From contig CAZWFN010000025.1 of assembly GCA_964633205.1 (NCBI GenBank), positions 1 through 54,855 of the forward strand: a DNA stretch of 54,855 nucleotides, written 5' to 3'. The position numbers were made by a program, and so were the translations under genes. The notes beneath the pieces were generated by a model that was not told the DNA's origin, ran no database searches, and saw nothing but the letters and a program-made list of their open reading frames with translations. This DNA comes from CAYVQE01 sp964633205. Lineage in GTDB: Bacteria; Myxococcota; B64-G9. Shown here piece after piece: positions 50,713-54,855 of this stretch; position 1 is the stretch's first letter, and the number at the start of each line of letters is the position of its first letter.

Positions 50713-51768
50713 TCAGTCCGAGCTGTCCGCGGCAGCGGCCTGTTGCTCGGTGCGCGATCGGCGGGCCACCCCGGCCGGTGCTCCCAGACCGGCCGTGGTG
50801 CCCTTGCCGAAGAAGAAGTCCAAGGGATGGGTGTCGACCGGAATGCGCTCCGGCAGCGGCGCGACGTCCTTGTCGTCGGGCGGCGGGATGGCCGGCGGAT
50901 TGCCGAAGCCATCGGCGCCCAGGCGAGCGCTCAAGTGCAGCGCCAGCGGCTCACCCTGCGGCCCGCTCCAGGCCAGCCGCCCCTCGAAGTGAAGCTGCAG
51001 CAGCACGCCGGCGTCCACGTCGACCAGCAGCTGGCCGGTCGCCTGCCGGGGCGTGGCCTGGTCGCGCCAACGATCCCGCTCGGCCGGGGTGATCTCGCGC
51101 TCGTAGACGTAGCGCTGGATGCCGGCCGGCACCTCCGGCGGCGGCCGGGTGCCCGGCAGCCGCGGTGGCCCGGCGGCCAGGCCGATGCTGTACTCCAACG
51201 CATCGCGGCCGTAGTGGCGCTGCAGCCCCTGCTTGCTCAGCCGCAGCCGGCCGCGGAACAGCCGCTGGATGGCGCCCCACAGGCCGGTGGCCGCCTCGCG
51301 CTGCTCGAGGTGGAAGCCATCGAGCACGCTGCGCGGATGGAAGTCGGCGAAACGCGAGCGGATCCACAGCCGCCCGCCGGCGAACACCATCTCGTAGCCC
51401 TGGCCGGCGTCGTTGTCCACCTTGAGCCGGAAGTCGCCGTTGGCCGCCTGCACCAGCAGAACCTCTTCCTCGAGCTGCAGCCGCCGCTGATGGCCGTTCA
51501 TCTCCATCTCCACCAGGGCCCGAAGGCGATGGGCGCCCAGTCGGTGGGCCACCTCGGCGAAGGGCATCGCGGCCAGCCGGTCGACCGCCTCGGGGGATTC
51601 GGCCAGGGAGTAGACGTCCGGCGGCGGGCCGTACGGATCGGCCTCGGCCCGCTCGGCCGCCATGAACTTGCCCAGGTGGGCCTCGAGCTTGTCGCCGCAG
51701 CCGGAGGCGCCGCCGAGCGCCACCAGCAGCGCCGTGGCCAGCACCGGGATGTGGGATCGCGTTGTCAC
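50713..51768 (-). CDS. Lipoprotein of unknown function
   Basis: A 351-residue predicted lipoprotein with signal segment VLATALLVALGG and lipobox GASGC near residue 24. The mature part has alternating helical and strand stretches (LRALVEMEMNGHQRRLQLEEEVLLVQ, quoted in part; FAGGRLWIRSRFADFHPRS). It is possibly a LolA/outer-membrane-sorting-like half-barrel, but no signature is certain. The C-terminus is Ala/Thr-rich. Start codon is GTG at 51768; the ribosome site is weak and a TTGACC with CAAGCT lies just upstream, so a leaderless start is possible. First gene of the unit with rsfS and comF. Confidence 0.72.
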   Translation of the reverse strand: MTTRSHIPVLATALLVALGGASGCGDKLEAHLGKFMAAERAEADPYGPPPDVYSLAESPEAVDRLAAMPFAEVAHRLGAHRLRALVEMEMNGHQRRLQLEEEVLLVQAANGDFRLKVDNDAGQGYEMVFAGGRLWIRSRFADFHPRSVLDGFHLEQREAATGLWGAIQRLFRGRLRLSKQGLQRHYGRDALEYSIGLAAGPPRLPGTRPPPEVPAGIQRYVYEREITPAERDRWRDQATPRQATGQLLVDVDAGVLLQLHFEGRLAWSGPQGEPLALHLSARLGADGFGNPPAIPPPDDKDVAPLPERIPVDTHPLDFFFGKGTTAGLGAPAGVARRSRTEQQAAAADSSD

Positions 51769-51832
51769 AGGGCGCTAGCTTGCCGCAAGGAGCCGCCCCA
51801 GGTCAATGGGGTCTTTTCACTGCCGCGGCTGC

Positions 51833-51862
51833 TTGCCGCCGGGTCGGGCTTCGTGGCAAACT
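51833..51862 (+). promoter_or_regulatory. Possible promoter giving a leaderless PocR-regulator transcript
   Basis: TTGCCG (51833-51838), 18-nt spacer, CAAACT (51857-51862), then 7 nt to the ATG at 51870. There is no Shine-Dalgarno. Confidence 0.35.
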
Positions 51863-51869
51863 GCGGCCC

Positions 51870-53429
<1,560 letters not shown>

Positions 53430-54239
53430 TCACGGCCGCGTACCGCTCAGCCTTCCCAGCACCAGGGTCAGCTCGATGCCGTCGGGGAAGTAGGTGTCGA
53501 GCGAGCGTACCATGCCGGCCAGCACGCCTTCGCGCCAGGAGCGGTCCTGGATCAGCTCCAGGCACTGCTCCAGGCAGTGGCTGCGCACCAGCGGCGCCTG
53601 CAGGAGGTCGAGCGCGTCGGCGAAGTGCAGGCTGCGCTCGCGCAGCCCGACGCGGGTCTCGACCAGGCCGGTCTCGTTGAGCAACCGCAGCGCCTGCAGC
53701 CGATCCGGCAAGCGTCCGGTCAGCCGATCCAGCTCGTTCTGGACCTGGAACAGGTCCTCTTTTTCCAGCACCTCGCGGAAGATGTCGAGCAGCTCCTGGA
53801 AGCTGCCCCGCATGGGCACGCCCAGCAGCGCCGCCCCGTCGGGCTTGAGCAGCCGGGCCACCTCGCCGAGCACCTCGGCCAGGCCGTACACCGGCGCCAG
53901 GCCGGCGCTCAGCACCGCGTCGAAGGTGCCATCGCTGAACGAGATCCGATCCGCCGGCTCCTTCTTGAAGAAGACCCGCTTGCGGTCGAAAGCGGCCACC
54001 TTGCCGCGGGCGATCTCCATCAGCTCGCGCACGTCCTCGATGGCGATCAAGCGGCCGCCCTCGGGCAGCCGCTCCATCAGGGCCTCGGTCAGCCGACCGG
54101 TGGTGCAGCCGATCTCGAGCAGCTGGGCCTTGACCGGCAGCGGGTCCGTAAACTCCTCGCACAGCAGGTCGACGAAGGCCGCGTCCCAATCGGGCAGGAC
54201 CTCCTCGTCGTAGCACTGGGCCAGCTTGCGGGCATCCAT
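53430..54239 (-). CDS. Class I SAM-dependent methyltransferase
   Basis: A 269-residue protein of the Methyltransf_11/25 type. Motif I is QLLEIGCTTGRLTEAL (near 40-55), followed by an acidic end of strand 2 (LIAIEDV) and the post-motif II FDAVLSAGLAPV. The rest is helical, without clear substrate-binding signature. The substrate is unknown. It starts with ATG at 54239, without a strong ribosome site; the small TPR gene ends 48 nt upstream on the same strand. Its stop (TCA on plus, 53430-53432) is directly joined to the regulator stop TGA (53427-53429), forming TGATCA, so the two genes share no spacer. Confidence 0.85.
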   Translation of the reverse strand: MDARKLAQCYDEEVLPDWDAAFVDLLCEEFTDPLPVKAQLLEIGCTTGRLTEALMERLPEGGRLIAIEDVRELMEIARGKVAAFDRKRVFFKKEPADRISFSDGTFDAVLSAGLAPVYGLAEVLGEVARLLKPDGAALLGVPMRGSFQELLDIFREVLEKEDLFQVQNELDRLTGRLPDRLQALRLLNETGLVETRVGLRERSLHFADALDLLQAPLVRSHCLEQCLELIQDRSWREGVLAGMVRSLDTYFPDGIELTLVLGRLSGTRP

Positions 54240-54287
54240 GGCCGGTCTAGCTATCAGAAAGCGGGCGGGTCATCAACACGCCCCGGT

Positions 54288-54740
54288 TCAAGGCACGCTG
54301 CCGGCCAGCCGGTCCATGCGCCGCAGCAGCTGTTCGAGCAGGGCGACCAGCTGGATCAGCGCCGGCCGGCGCGGTTCCAGCCACAGCGCGCAGCTTACGT
54401 CCTGGCGCGCGCGCAGCACCAGGGCCCGGTTCCAGTGCAGGTAGCCGAGGGTCAGCAGCGCCCGGGCGTGGGCCTGGCGGGCGCCGATGTGCTCCGGCGC
54501 CAGCCGCACCGCCCGCTCCAGCAGCGGCTGGGCCTGGCGGTACTGGCCGCGGTCGAGCAGCCGGCGGCCGCGTTGCAGGTGGTCCGCGAAGCGTTTCTGC
54601 CGCGCGGCATCCAGCTCGGCCGGCAGCTCACCGGCGGCCGGTGTCGGGTCGACGTGGACCTGCGGCCGCCACGGTGCGCGACCGGAGGCCGGCAGCGCCA
54701 ACAACACCACGACGACCACGATTGGCAGGTGCGCTCTCAT
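54288..54740 (-). CDS. Small exported TPR-like protein
   Basis: A 150-residue protein with a signal peptide (MRAHLPIVVVVVLLALPASG). TPR-like helices follow (HLQRGRRLLDRGQYRQAQPLLERAVRLAP, quoted in part; ARALLTLGYLHWNRALVLRARQDVSCAL, quoted in part). It probably works in the periplasm as a binding or scaffold unit. The ATG at 54740 has no ribosome site, and a TATCAT -10-like element lies only 9 nt before it. An in-frame upstream ATG at 54791 is possible but would remove the signal peptide. Confidence 0.72.
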   Translation of the reverse strand: MRAHLPIVVVVVLLALPASGRAPWRPQVHVDPTPAAGELPAELDAARQKRFADHLQRGRRLLDRGQYRQAQPLLERAVRLAPEHIGARQAHARALLTLGYLHWNRALVLRARQDVSCALWLEPRRPALIQLVALLEQLLRRMDRLAGSVP

Positions 54741-54749
54741 GCTGCAGCG

Positions 54750-54778
54750 ATGATAGCGCCAGCGGCCGCCGGCGTCCA
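54750..54778 (-). promoter_or_regulatory. Possible promoter of the small TPR gene
   Basis: Minus strand: TGGACG (54778-54773), 17-nt spacer, TATCAT (54755-54750), then 9 nt to the ATG at 54740. The -10 matches consensus at five of six positions; the -35 is weaker. Confidence 0.4.
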
Positions 54779-54855
54779 CAATGGTTGTCATCGGTTGTGG
54801 GAGCGATCCGCGCTGTAAAGGTTTCTGATTGAGCTGACCGCCCGGCCAACGGTCA

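Overview
The window is very GC-rich, with third codon positions almost all G or C. It carries many secreted and lipid-anchored proteins, a eukaryotic-type Ser/Thr kinase with PEGA-like repeats, cysteine-rich lipoproteins, a DUF4388 protein and TonB/TolA-type envelope machinery. This suits a myxobacterium-like or other 'deltaproteobacterial' Gram-negative (Myxococcota or a relative). That placement is inferred from gene content only. No rRNA, tRNA, CRISPR array, insertion sequence or phage gene was seen, and no gene-free stretch exceeds 300 bases.

Layout. 1-5655 (+): 3' part of a charged-helix/DUF4388/J-like gene, an AAA-DUF4143 ATPase with an inverted repeat over its start, then the def-fmt pair. 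5668-9616 (-): a DUF58 protein, a BatA-like protein and cysteine synthase; the PEGA-type kinase runs divergently (9849-11978, +). 12019-15500 (-): a TPR protein and two ATGA-coupled paralogous Cys-rich lipoproteins, divergent from a TSP3-OmpA outer-membrane protein (15621-17537, +). 17575-22126 (-): an exopolysaccharide-type operon of anchored protein, Wzc-like tyrosine kinase, DegT aminotransferase and a NusG paralogue. 22245-26883 (+): lipoprotein, membrane protein, TerB-like protein and CASTOR/POLLUX-like ion channel.

26997-34983 (-): seven consecutive genes, exbB, exbD, tonB, a TonB-dependent receptor that carries its own TonB-C-like domain, a lipoprotein, a CsgG/FlgO-like protein with a barrel-like C-terminus, and a last lipoprotein. 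This is the best candidate here for an undescribed system. 35214-41731 (+): an SRAP protein, then UDP-glucose dehydrogenase, an epimerase-like protein without the YxxxK dyad, a beta-CASP metallo-hydrolase, rimO and lolA. 41746-51768 (-): ftsK with a near-consensus promoter, rqcH, two large Cys-rich lipoproteins, then comF, rsfS and a lipoprotein. 51870-54740: a PocR-type sigma54 activator (+), a methyltransferase whose stop codon abuts it (-), and a small TPR protein (-).

How it fits together: most genes build, energise or monitor the cell envelope (TonB system, LolA, lipoproteins, OmpA, Bat, Wzc). They are mixed with housekeeping translation functions (def, fmt, rimO, rsfS, rqcH) and chromosome segregation (ftsK). 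Overlapping stop/start codons (ATGA, TGATG, TTGA) recur and mark the tightly coupled pairs.
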